Shown: positions 1 to 5,709 of the stretch, in pieces | Layout of the letters: every line of letters begins with the position of its first letter | How positions within the stretch are numbered: the first letter of the stretch is position 1 | Virus record (IMG/VR): IMGVR_UViG_3300024261_000081 | Span: 1-38,311 of that record | Source: a virus | Direction: 5' to 3' (one strand) | Length of the DNA stretch: 38,311 nucleotides | Notes under the pieces: generated by a model | The model's input: only the letters and a program-made list of their open reading frames with translations | What the model was told of the DNA's origin: nothing | Database searches by the model: none | Position numbers and translations under genes: made by a program

Positions 1-143
1 TGCCACCCGCCAACATCAAAGACTTCATCAAGTCTGTTCATTACCTGACGCGCATCAATGTAAACCAACTCTTTACCACCCGCACCTTTACGCCAGTGAT
101 GACTTGCAAAAGGTTTCTTTAACTCTATCTGTATATGTTTCAT
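1..143 (-). CDS. Rad52-family annealing protein, 5' fragment cut by the window edge
   Basis: This is the first 47 codons of the gene seen complete at 37852-38304, starting at ATG 141-143 and running off the left end. On the circular genome it continues at 38161. The start overlaps the stop of the upstream 69-aa gene as ATGA (140-143), so translation is probably coupled. It is the same gene as the right-hand copy, not a second gene. Confidence 0.9.
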   Translation of the reverse strand, partial: MKHIQIELKKPFASHHWRKGAGGKELVYIDARQVMNRLDEVFDVGGW

Positions 144-150
144 TCTTTTT
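1..150. repeat. Left copy of 150-bp terminal redundancy
   Basis: Positions 1-150 match 38162-38311 at 149 of 150 bases; the only difference is T at 24 versus C at 38185. The copies lie inside coding sequence (5' end of the Rad52-like gene), and the difference is silent (GAA versus GAG at Glu40). This shows a circular genome assembled with overlapping ends, or a short direct terminal repeat. Being inside a gene favours circular closure, while the mismatch argues against a trivial k-mer overlap and suggests population variation or an error. Confidence 0.93.
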
Positions 151-349
151 CCTTTACTGGTGTTTCGTGATATGAACCATCGTCATCATACCACCCATGA
201 TACGTAGTGTCAACAACTTTTCGCCTTGTAATTACGAAAGGATTATCTTTTGTTCCTTGACCCTCAACATTTCCGTAAGAATATTTTACTGGTGAAAAGA
301 ATTCATCCATAAAACTTCGGGGAGTCCAATCGCTATAGTTTGTTTTCAT
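140..349 (-). CDS. Hypothetical acidic 69-aa early protein
   Basis: A 69-residue soluble protein rich in Asp, Tyr and Thr, with no membrane segment and no motif I recognise. Its stop overlaps the start of the Rad52-like gene (ATGA), and its start lies inside the 3' end of the upstream PD-(D/E)XK gene (overlap 333-349). The tight coupling to two recombination genes supports a real gene in the leftward replication block. Function unknown. Confidence 0.7.
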   Translation of the reverse strand: MKTNYSDWTPRSFMDEFFSPVKYSYGNVEGQGTKDNPFVITRRKVVDTTYHGWYDDDGSYHETPVKEKE

Positions 350-674
350 TTTGTTTCCTTATAAAGTGTTTAGCATCTACGACTGCTAACGGTTCTTGCC
401 TGTTACGTTTAATGATAAGCAAGGGTTCGTAGCCCCCTGCATTTGATTGCGCTTGTTTCCAAGCGTCCCACAAATTAAGTCGCTCGACGTTCTTGCACTC
501 GACAGAGTATGGGAATAACTCTCTTGCTTTAGGCGACAGCATAACATCTTCACCTTGTGCGCCCATGCTCCTCGAATGAACATCGTCATCATCCAGTTTG
601 AATATCTCAATTAGCGAGTCCCTTACCCACTGCTGTAACCTTCTCCCTTTTGCTTTTCCTGATGATGTTTTCAT
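333..674 (-). CDS. Putative PD-(D/E)XK nuclease (small phage endonuclease)
   Basis: A 113-aa protein. The basic start with K-G-R-R-L-Q-Q-W-V is followed by G-E-D (around residue 42), then L-S-P-K-A-R, then F-P-Y-S-V-E-C-K-N and a later W-K-Q-A-Q. The acidic D, the E-x-K strand and the trailing Gln match the PD-(D/E)XK core and small phage nucleases of the PDDEXK_15 type. Such proteins may act on recombination or replication intermediates. I chose ATG 674 rather than ATG 680 because relatives usually begin close to the basic segment. Both starts lie inside the 3' end of the helicase gene, an overlap of 68 nt or more. Confidence 0.72.
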   Translation of the reverse strand: MKTSSGKAKGRRLQQWVRDSLIEIFKLDDDDVHSRSMGAQGEDVMLSPKARELFPYSVECKNVERLNLWDAWKQAQSNAGGYEPLLIIKRNRQEPLAVVDAKHFIRKQNENKL

Positions 675-1596
675 TTGCAAATTCTTTTAACCCACCTGTT
701 TCTAGTTTACCCGCAGGGCCACCCTTTGCGGGAGTTGGTAATATGCCTTTAGGATGTAAGCCCTGATTGTAGTAATTCAGTGACGCCATGTCAAGTTTTA
801 AATCCAAGTCCAGTTCCGCACCATCAAAGTGTCTTGCTTTACATAGGCTCATGTAAGCATCCGCATGAGGATCATCATACAGTCTACCCAAGATGATTAC
901 GTTATCGGCCCTGTTAGTTATGTCGGCGCTACCTGCTACACTCCATTTGTCTAACTTATCCTTGACGCTACCGCCCTTGCGAGCGTGGGCAACCAAGATA
1001 ATATGGATGCCTAAGTGTCTGGCTGTATTTGCGATAGACTGAACAACTTGTTTCTGACCATTCCAATCATCACTGTTCAGGCTCATTGTCATCAGCGAAT
1101 CAATCAAGACTATATCAATATCAAGATTGTCTTTTGCATACCGCATGACTGACAGCAATGCTTTAGGCGTGATAGTCCCATGCTGATCATAGAACCATAA
1201 CTTATCCTTTGCCCATTTGGTAAACTCAAGACCCGCATCTATATCGGGTTTGTTCTGGAGCGATGCCTGTCTCCACATTCTAGCCAGTTGAGACTTGGGT
1301 GACATTTCCAGTGAGATTGACAGACATTTCTTTCCCTGATCCATAGCGGATAAGAGTATCTGACTAGCGAATAAAGATTTACCTGCACCATTAATCCCTG
1401 CTAATACTGTAACCTCCTCATCGCGCAGTCTAAACTTGTCATCAAACTGGGACAGCGGTAGTTTGGTTCCCGACATTGCCTCATCGAGATTAAAAAAGTC
1501 AAGAGTTTCCTGAGTAAAATCATTTGATGGTCTTATCTTGCGCTCAACGGCAGTTAAGTTTTCGTATTTTTTGAGGTCATCGTTCGTGATTTCCAT
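607..1596 (-). CDS. DnaB/RepA-type RecA-fold replicative helicase or ATPase
   Basis: A 329-aa protein. Walker A is G-I-N-G-A-G-K-S (67-74), followed by S-L-E-M (95-98) typical of DnaB-like ATPases. Walker B is D-I-V-L-I-D-S-L (161-168), followed by L-V-A-H-A-R-K (201-207) and a D-x-x-N-R-A-D-N sensor segment (225-232). It is shorter than host DnaB (about 470 aa) and lacks the N-terminal primase-interaction domain, like many phage RepA/DnaB-C helicases. It probably unwinds DNA for host polymerase, since no phage polymerase is present. Its start overlaps the 3' end of the upstream 142-aa ORF by 43 nt. Confidence 0.88.
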   Translation of the reverse strand: MEITNDDLKKYENLTAVERKIRPSNDFTQETLDFFNLDEAMSGTKLPLSQFDDKFRLRDEEVTVLAGINGAGKSLFASQILLSAMDQGKKCLSISLEMSPKSQLARMWRQASLQNKPDIDAGLEFTKWAKDKLWFYDQHGTITPKALLSVMRYAKDNLDIDIVLIDSLMTMSLNSDDWNGQKQVVQSIANTARHLGIHIILVAHARKGGSVKDKLDKWSVAGSADITNRADNVIILGRLYDDPHADAYMSLCKARHFDGAELDLDLKLDMASLNYYNQGLHPKGILPTPAKGGPAGKLETGGLKEFANENIIRKSKREKVTAVGKGLAN

Positions 1597-1982
1597 ATTC
1601 TAGTTCCGTATCTCCAGTTTCCACCATGACGGTAGTATTGATCGAAAGGTTTACCACCTGCATTATAGAACTGATCCCAGTTCTGCCCCTGTACATGAGG
1701 TCTAATGGATGCAGACTCTACCCTTAATGGTTTGTTATGGTCATTATCCATAAATTTTGTAGCAACCTTCCCTGACAACCGCTGTAGTCTACCATAAATT
1801 CCCCATGCTTCCAATAGTATTTTGTTAGAAACATCCCTTGATCTTGATAAAATGTTAAGGCATTTAACAGCACTGTTTAGCAGGGTATCTGAGTTTACCT
1901 CAGACTGATGGCGAAGATTCGCCACCAATCTTTTAGGCACATTCCTCAGAATCTTTATTGCTCTTTCTTCTACTCTTCCCAT
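1554..1982 (-). CDS. Hypothetical 142-aa basic protein upstream of the helicase
   Basis: The N-terminal two thirds is basic and probably helical, with many Arg, Lys and Leu. The C-terminal third is rich in Gly, Trp, Tyr and Asn. I do not recognise the family. It sits directly before the helicase and overlaps both neighbours (13 nt at its start, 43 nt at its end), a place where phages often carry a helicase loader or primase-like protein. That role is only positional inference. No strong ribosome-binding site is visible, so expression would depend on coupling. Confidence 0.6.
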   Translation of the reverse strand: MGRVEERAIKILRNVPKRLVANLRHQSEVNSDTLLNSAVKCLNILSRSRDVSNKILLEAWGIYGRLQRLSGKVATKFMDNDHNKPLRVESASIRPHVQGQNWDQFYNAGGKPFDQYYRHGGNWRYGTRIWKSRTMTSKNTKT

Positions 1983-2251
1983 TGCCGTCTAGTGTCCTGA
2001 TCTTCTGCTTTAGCCATGTCTCTTTCCTGAAGTATGAATACCCCATGCGTCACGATAGCATCCAACTGAGTCTCGCTAATGGGTATGCCATTGCCGTTGA
2101 TCTCAAGGCATATAGAGTCATCGCCCGCCTCATAAAGATCAATTCGATTGACGGTTTCGACAGTTAAGTATTCATCTAAGAGTTTGTTGGCCTCGACCCT
2201 GATATCACGCAGGTATTCATCATGGTCAATCTGATCATCGCATAAATTCAT
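1970..2251 (-). CDS. Hypothetical 93-aa acidic early protein
   Basis: Start placed at ATG 2249-2251, preceded on the minus strand by GGTGA with good spacing. A longer reading from 2293 would run into the upstream gene. The protein is acidic and mostly helical, with no recognised domain or membrane segment. It lies between the 65-aa gene (ending at 2253) and the 142-aa gene in a tightly packed early operon. Function unknown. Confidence 0.65.
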   Translation of the reverse strand: MNLCDDQIDHDEYLRDIRVEANKLLDEYLTVETVNRIDLYEAGDDSICLEINGNGIPISETQLDAIVTHGVFILQERDMAKAEDQDTRRQWEE

Positions 2252-2252
2252 T

Positions 2253-2450
2253 TTATTCACCGTAGTTTGTGTAGTAGTAATCTTCCAATTCATCCTGACT
2301 AATGCTATCAGATATCAATTCTTCGATCAAGTCAATCTTTGCCTGATCCAGATATTTATACATGGGACTTGATAACTCATTGACCATTTCCCATTTGATA
2401 TCATCGTGATTGTCTTTATTCAAATTTAAATTGTACGTTGCTAAACTCAT
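2253..2450 (-). CDS. Hypothetical 65-aa acidic early protein
   Basis: Start chosen at ATG 2448-2450 because GAGGAGAT lies just upstream on the minus strand at ideal Shine-Dalgarno spacing. Extending to 2615 would overprint two other small genes. The protein is Asp/Glu-rich and ends in a Tyr-rich acidic tail. No recognised domain. The stop is almost adjacent to the next start (2251). Confidence 0.65.
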   Translation of the reverse strand: MSLATYNLNLNKDNHDDIKWEMVNELSSPMYKYLDQAKIDLIEELISDSISQDELEDYYYTNYGE

Positions 2451-2461
2451 TTTATCTCCTC

Positions 2462-2545
2462 TCATTTTGTTTTGCTCCATAGTATTACAACTACACCAGA
2501 TAGTATCATACATATTACCCAAAGCCAAGCAATAATTGTTTCCAT
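2462..2545 (-). CDS. Tiny single-span membrane peptide (27 aa)
   Basis: The frame starts at ATG 2543-2545 and encodes 27 residues: a short polar start, then a hydrophobic stretch (residues 4-22, with W-L-W-V-I-C-M-I-L), and a basic tail ending S-K-T-K. That is one transmembrane helix with a Lys-rich C-terminus. Its ATG overlaps the upstream stop as TAATG, which supports real translation. Function unknown; a small early membrane effector is possible. Confidence is limited by size. Confidence 0.45.
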   Translation of the reverse strand: METIIAWLWVICMILSGVVVILWSKTK

Positions 2546-2706
2546 TACTTACACCATTCCTCTCTTTTGCATAGTTTAATACGCTCTTCCTCCCAGAAGA
2601 TTGTCTCTTCTGCAAGCCTATCTAACTTTGTCTCAACAAATCGTTTAAGTTCTACTATCACCCCCAGTTCTGCTTCATTAACTGGGTATCGTTTTAACTC
2701 AGTCAT
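2545..2706 (-). CDS. Hypothetical 53-aa charged helical protein
   Basis: Starts at ATG 2704-2706 and encodes 53 residues rich in Glu, Lys and Arg, probably one or two amphipathic helices. It has no transmembrane segment. Its stop overlaps the start of the 27-aa membrane peptide (TAATG), and it begins 3 nt after the zinc-ribbon gene stop. No family recognised. Confidence 0.5.
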   Translation of the reverse strand: MTELKRYPVNEAELGVIVELKRFVETKLDRLAEETIFWEEERIKLCKREEWCK

Positions 2707-2708
2707 TA

Positions 2709-2867
2709 TCATTCCTCACTGTGATCGAACTCAAACATCTGTTCATTAATATCGTGTACAGCAATGTACTTCTCATCATAGCATTCTTCACAGATAACTT
2801 CACCAGACATTTTAGTACACTCATAGTCATGCCTCTCTACTTGGCAACTTTGACATAGCATCTTCAT
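2709..2867 (-). CDS. Small zinc-ribbon-like protein (52 aa)
   Basis: Starts at ATG 2865-2867, preceded by AGGAG at good spacing. Two knuckles are visible, C-Q-S-C (residues 5-8) and C-E-E-C (26-29), with a further Cys at 17, the layout of a small zinc ribbon. The C-terminal half is acidic. It could be a nucleic-acid-binding or protein-interaction module in the early operon. The pattern is clear but the role is unknown. Confidence 0.6.
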   Translation of the reverse strand: MKMLCQSCQVERHDYECTKMSGEVICEECYDEKYIAVHDINEQMFEFDHSEE

Positions 2868-2878
2868 TAAATTATCTC

Positions 2879-3073
2879 CTAACCGTTGAATTGTTTGCTA
2901 CCAAACTGATGCTCAAGAGCAGATCGTATTGGCCCTGACAAATCATCATAAAGTTTGTCGTACTCTTCATCGCCTACCTCTGGGTTGATATCGTAGGAAT
3001 GAATAGCAATATAGTCTACGATCTTTTGCATCAACAGGTACTGTCTTTCTTCGTTCATGTTTACGTATGACAT
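2879..3073 (-). CDS. Hypothetical 64-aa early protein
   Basis: Preceded on the minus strand by AAAGGAGAT, a good ribosome-binding site. The product is acidic and helical with several Tyr residues and no recognised motif. It belongs to a run of small leftward genes that share GGAGATAA-type ribosome-binding sites. Function unknown. Confidence 0.65.
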   Translation of the reverse strand: MSYVNMNEERQYLLMQKIVDYIAIHSYDINPEVGDEEYDKLYDDLSGPIRSALEHQFGSKQFNG

Positions 3074-3089
3074 TAACTTATCTCCTTTA

Positions 3090-3416
3090 TTAATCTAATC
3101 TTGACTGTGCGTAACATTTTACACCATTAGACTCTAAGTGTCTAGCGTATGCAACCGCACCTGCTTCTTTTGAGGATATGTTTTGAGTCGGATGGCCTGA
3201 TGGATTCCAAATATCGTATCCCCCATTCCAAGACGCTAAATTAACAACCCCTGCCTTTTTTAATTGTCTAGCAAAAGACTGGGTAGCGGGTCTTATTTTG
3301 ACCCATGCAAAACCGCAAGCGCCCCATTCCCCTTGTTTTTCATGGTGATCCTGAGTAGCCTTTTGTGCAAGTGCTACCGCTTCATTGTGAATTCTGATTG
3401 CTTCTGATTGTTTCAT
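3090..3416 (-). CDS. Conserved-type phage hypothetical protein (108 aa)
   Basis: A 108-aa soluble protein with a distinctive centre, G-E-W-G-A-C-G-F-A-W-V-K-I-R-P (around residues 28-42), and a later S-W-N-G-G-Y-D-I-W-N-P. I have an impression of the G-A-C-G-F-A-W-V segment from other phage early proteins of unknown function. No catalytic signature can be assigned. It is the second gene after the leftward promoter. Confidence 0.65.
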   Translation of the reverse strand: MKQSEAIRIHNEAVALAQKATQDHHEKQGEWGACGFAWVKIRPATQSFARQLKKAGVVNLASWNGGYDIWNPSGHPTQNISSKEAGAVAYARHLESNGVKCYAQSRLD

Positions 3417-3432
3417 TGCCTTATCCCTTTGG

Positions 3433-3615
3433 TTAAAATTTTGCTAATGGTGAGACCAAACCAACATTTAATTTTTCTCTGATTTCGGCATAACTTTTAA
3501 TTTCTTTTTCAAAATCCCAGTTATGTTTTTCTTTCATTTCTGCGACGCGCTTACCCATTTCTTTTACAGCAATTAACAGATAATTAATTTCGTCTTTATC
3601 TAAATCAATTTGCAT
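3433..3615 (-). CDS. Hypothetical 60-aa first gene of the leftward early operon
   Basis: A 60-aa charged, probably helical protein. It is the first gene after the near-consensus sigma70 promoter (3646-3674), with a predicted leader of only about 25 nt. The ribosome-binding site is weak. First-position genes after strong phage promoters often act on host functions, but nothing in this sequence points to a particular activity. Confidence 0.6.
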   Translation of the reverse strand: MQIDLDKDEINYLLIAVKEMGKRVAEMKEKHNWDFEKEIKSYAEIREKLNVGLVSPLAKF

Positions 3616-3645
3616 TTTTCTGTCTCGTTTGTTTCAGTGATTGCG

Positions 3646-3674
3646 ACTATAAAACAGGTAAATTTGATTGTCAA
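3646..3674 (-). promoter_or_regulatory. Leftward sigma70 promoter for the early operon
   Basis: On the minus strand TTGACA (3669-3674) is followed after exactly 17 nt by TATAGT (3646-3651), a perfect -35 and a five-of-six -10. Transcription should start near 3639, about 25 nt before the first early gene (3615), and could run through position 1/38161 towards 32190. Confidence 0.8.
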
Positions 3675-3793
3675 CAATTATTTTCAGAAACTTAGCAATT
3701 AATTATCTTTTCCCTGGCTTTCCCTTTATTATCAATGACTTACCTTAAAAGATAATATTACTAGGAAGTTTTTTCTTTTTTTCATTTTAACTG

Positions 3794-3802
3794 TGTTATA
3801 CT
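3794..3802 (+). promoter_or_regulatory. Rightward extended -10 promoter candidate
   Basis: TGTTATACT carries the TGn extension and a five-of-six -10 hexamer (3797-3802). The -35 region is only T-rich. A start near 3809 would lead directly into the hairpin-rich region and then the small gene at 4196, giving a leader of about 390 nt. Confidence 0.4.
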
Positions 3803-3808
3803 CTCAGT

Positions 3809-4065
3809 CGAGCGGGTTAGGACTCACTAAATTATCGGGCTGATCATCCCGAAATCCTACCGAAAGTGATTACTTATATGGGCGCTAAAGACGGCGTTGG
3901 AAACAGGCATAACTGACATTCTTTGAATGGGGTCGGTGCTTTCGTAGGCACTAAAAATAACTACACCTGACAAGCCATATATTTTAAACCTTCGGGGGTT
4001 CACAATAACCCATACCGAATAAAGACTGGGGTCAGTTCGGTCTAAATGACAATTATAAATTGAAC
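3809..4065 (+). ncRNA. Candidate structured RNA or long structured leader
   Basis: Several complementary segments follow the extended -10. An outer stem pairs CGGGTTAGGA (3813-3822) with TCCTACCG (3855-3862), with bulges, around an inner stem TCGGG (3835-3839)/CCCGA (3848-3852). Further stems are GTGC/GCAC (3936-3951), AACC/GGTT (3987-4000) and ACCGAA (4014-4019)/TTCGGT (4036-4041). No open frame of note is present. It may be a phage small RNA, the 5' leader of the gene at 4196, or origin secondary structure. No known RNA family is recognised. Confidence 0.35.
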
Positions 4066-4136
4066 GATAGGCAAAACCTATCAATAAAAATCTCCGTAAA
4101 AATCTCAATAAAAATCTCCGTATCAGACAGCCTATC
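4066..4136. repeat. Iteron cluster inside an inverted repeat
   Basis: TAAAAATCTC occurs three times at an exact 12-bp period (4085-4094, 4097-4106, 4109-4118). The first and third copies are part of an 18-bp direct repeat (4081-4098 and 4105-4122). The cluster is bracketed by GATAGGC (4066-4072) and its complement GCCTATC (4130-4136). GATAGG also forms a perfect 6-bp hairpin with CCTATC (4077-4082) around a CAAAA loop. This is typical of an initiator-binding array. Confidence 0.75.
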
Positions 4137-4195
4137 AAACAATAGCTTGTATCAATCACTAAATTAGATGACCTATAAAGTAATAGGCTAAGGCT

Positions 4196-4363
4196 ATGAG
4201 TAGCGACAAAGAAACAAAATTAAAAAGGCGCAATCTAGTTGCCAAACATTCCCACAAATTTAATAAGGGATATACGCATAAAACAAAGGTCGCTTATAAT
4301 CGCAAATCTAAGGCCCTACAGCGCGACCTAAACGATACCCTAGGGGATAACCCTACAGATTGA
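4196..4363 (+). CDS. Small basic 55-aa phage protein (DUF7230-like)
   Basis: ATG at 4196, with TAAGG just upstream, opens a 55-codon frame. The product is strongly basic. Its core, R-R-N-L-V-A-K-H-S-H-K-F-N-K (residues 11-24) followed by K-V-A-Y-N-R-K, resembles a class of very small phage and bacterial proteins with an R-N-x-V-A-K-H-x-x-K-F-N-K signature (I believe DUF7230). Function is unknown; nucleic-acid binding would fit the charge. It stands alone on the plus strand between leftward genes, immediately beyond the iterons. Confidence 0.6.
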   Translation: MSSDKETKLKRRNLVAKHSHKFNKGYTHKTKVAYNRKSKALQRDLNDTLGDNPTD

Positions 4364-4427
4364 TAATCACGCTGTACGGCGCGAATAGGGGCCTTGTGGC
4401 GCGTTTAAATGGCGTTATCAGTAGGCA

Positions 4428-4452
4428 TAAAAAAAGCGGGAATTAACCCGCT
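4428..4452 (-). terminator. Intrinsic terminator of the 6033-4486 operon
   Basis: On the minus strand a 6-bp G+C-rich stem (arms 4447-4452 and 4435-4440, 6-nt loop) is followed by seven T residues. It lies 34 nt past the stop of the Cys-rich gene. It ends the leftward operon before the control region, so the genes from 3615 need their own promoter. Confidence 0.85.
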
Positions 4453-4485
4453 AAAAAAACCCTTTAAAGTTTTTATTCTACGTTA

Positions 4486-5070
4486 CTATTTTACCGCCTC
4501 GATTATGACGTTGGTTCCATTGTGCTTGTAACACATGAGGCAATCTATACATTTTCTACCAGTGCAGTTTTGTTTAATCCCTGAATCCTTATTTACGTTA
4601 TTGAATACCTTGTCAAATCCCCTTGGTACGCCAATTACTTTATCAATTCGAGGATTAGAAAAGATCAAAATCAGATTAACTGGAACGTCTGATATTTGAC
4701 GCACAATTGACGCGCGTTTAGTCCAAAGGGTAAAAGTACAATGCGGGTTTTTCTTCGCAATATTAATGATGTTCTTGTAATGATTTAGGTTTATCAATTC
4801 CCCATGGCCATTAAATCTAAAAAATGCCTGATTAATTATTGGCAACAAATCCCAGTCGATTAAATCTTTCATTAATTTGCTGTTATGCTGAAAGGCGGGG
4901 ACACATGATTTTCTAAACGTGGTTAACATCTTGTGAGAATAACATTTTCCGCAAATGGTATCGGTAGACTTTTGCCGAATGCAAAAATCATTCGTGGTGG
5001 TATCGGTATTGATAGCGCCAATTCCCTGAAGTTTACCGCTCATTTTGCTTATTTTAATCTGTTGGATCAT
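4486..5070 (-). CDS. Cysteine-rich GP88-like phage protein
   Basis: A 194-aa protein with nine cysteines (30, 40, 43, 56, 111, 169, 174, 177, 180), including C-G-K-C-Y-S (40-45) and a C-terminal C-x4-C-x2-C-x2-C-Y cluster. The centre, F-R-F-N-G-H-G-E-L-I-N (84-94) followed by T-L-W-T-K-R (114-119), matches the layout of phage GP88-like proteins, which may have a radical-SAM-like barrel. The cysteines probably bind an Fe-S cluster or zinc. Reaction unknown. It is the last gene of its operon and is preceded by a duplicated hairpin leader and an AAAGGAATAAAACA ribosome-binding site. Confidence 0.6.
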   Translation of the reverse strand: MIQQIKISKMSGKLQGIGAINTDTTTNDFCIRQKSTDTICGKCYSHKMLTTFRKSCVPAFQHNSKLMKDLIDWDLLPIINQAFFRFNGHGELINLNHYKNIINIAKKNPHCTFTLWTKRASIVRQISDVPVNLILIFSNPRIDKVIGVPRGFDKVFNNVNKDSGIKQNCTGRKCIDCLMCYKHNGTNVIIEAVK

Positions 5071-5142
5071 TGTTTTATTCCTTTGTTGTTGTTACCTCAA
5101 AGGCCCGCATATAGCGGGCCATAAAGGTTAATTTAAAAAGGT
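5071..5142 (-). repeat. Duplicated hairpin leader cassette, copy A
   Basis: This intergenic sequence is nearly the same as 5637-5709. On the minus strand it has a perfect 7-bp stem (arms 5102-5108 and 5114-5120), a short T run, GGTAACAACAACAA, and then GGAATAAAACA before the ATG. It forms the 5' leader of the Cys-rich gene. The hairpin with few T residues could be an attenuator, a weak terminator or an RNA-processing site. Confidence 0.8.
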
Positions 5143-5367
5143 TTAGTCTGGCATAACCACGAGCCAGTAATTGCAACGATTGGCATACTCTTTTGCTTTC
5201 GCCAGTTTATCAAAATATTTGTATTCCTCGAATGCGCCATATTGATATTCGCGCAATTCCCAATCCCCCGTTGGATTACGCAAAATAATGAACTCCAATT
5301 CAAAATCTTTGTTTTCGGCGTAGTGATTAAGTCCGCCAGTCGTTTTATAAGTGCTGAATTTAAGCAT
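5143..5367 (-). CDS. Hypothetical 74-aa protein
   Basis: A 74-aa protein rich in Tyr, Glu and Asn, with no membrane segment and no recognised motif. The ribosome-binding site is GAGGAATAAAAAC before the ATG, the same short leader form as its neighbours. It is separated from the Cys-rich gene by hairpin cassette A and lies 5 nt after the upstream gene's stop. Confidence 0.65.
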   Translation of the reverse strand: MLKFSTYKTTGGLNHYAENKDFELEFIILRNPTGDWELREYQYGAFEEYKYFDKLAKAKEYANRCNYWLVVMPD

Positions 5368-5372
5368 TGTTT

Positions 5373-5636
5373 TTATTCCTCGCTAATTCTTTTTCTAATG
5401 GGGTCGGATAATTGCGAATCGGGATGATAATGGCAAATGCGCCATTTGTGATTCAGCAAATCTTTTTTGCTTTCATAATTGTCATAATCCTTTAATTGCT
5501 TTTCAGACAGTGTTTTTTCTAACCACGAATCACTGCAAAGCGGATAACCTTCAATATCTACCTGAATCCCCGCATCAATTAGCAATTGCGTTTGTGCGTT
5601 ATGCGCTTTCAAATATTGACCTTTAAATGAACCCAT
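5373..5636 (-). CDS. Hypothetical 87-aa protein
   Basis: A charged 87-aa protein with two cysteines and no recognised domain. It is translated from an ATG behind hairpin cassette B and GGAATAAAACA. It sits close to the next gene (5 nt), so the two probably share a transcript. Function unknown. Confidence 0.65.
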   Translation of the reverse strand: MGSFKGQYLKAHNAQTQLLIDAGIQVDIEGYPLCSDSWLEKTLSEKQLKDYDNYESKKDLLNHKWRICHYHPDSQLSDPIRKRISEE

Positions 5637-5709
5637 TGTTTTATTCCATTGTTGTTGTTACCCCAAAAGCCCGCAAAAGCGGGCTACATGGGTTGATTGA
5701 AAGGTTTGT
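5637..5709 (-). repeat. Duplicated hairpin leader cassette, copy B
   Basis: The second copy of the cassette at 5071-5142. It has a perfect 7-bp stem with a 4-nt loop (arms 5668-5674 and 5679-5685), four T residues, GGTAACAACAACAA and GGAATAAAACA before ATG 5636. Substitutions relative to copy A occur together on both arms at the outer pair (G-C versus A-T), so base pairing is preserved. This favours selection on the RNA structure. Confidence 0.8.

Larger units (their letters stand above)
3616..4195. other. Non-coding control region, candidate origin of replication
   Basis: A 580-bp stretch without a convincing gene. From left to right it holds a leftward sigma70 promoter, a T-rich tract (about 3771-3783), a rightward extended -10, five or more hairpins, three tandem 12-bp iterons inside an inverted repeat, and then the ribosome-binding site of a small plus-strand gene. 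Iterons, AT-richness, hairpins and divergent promoters together are typical of a phage origin or control region. No replication initiator gene is recognised, so the origin role is inference. Confidence 0.55.

Noticed and set aside
3821-3829. GACTCACTA, as in the T7 promoter core
   Set aside because: Flanking bases do not continue the T7 consensus and no phage RNA polymerase gene is present; a 9-base match can be chance.
3857-4159. 100-codon minus-strand frame in the control region
   Set aside because: GTG start without ribosome-binding site; the R-R-F-L-L-R-F-L repeats simply translate the iterons, and the frame runs through all the hairpins.
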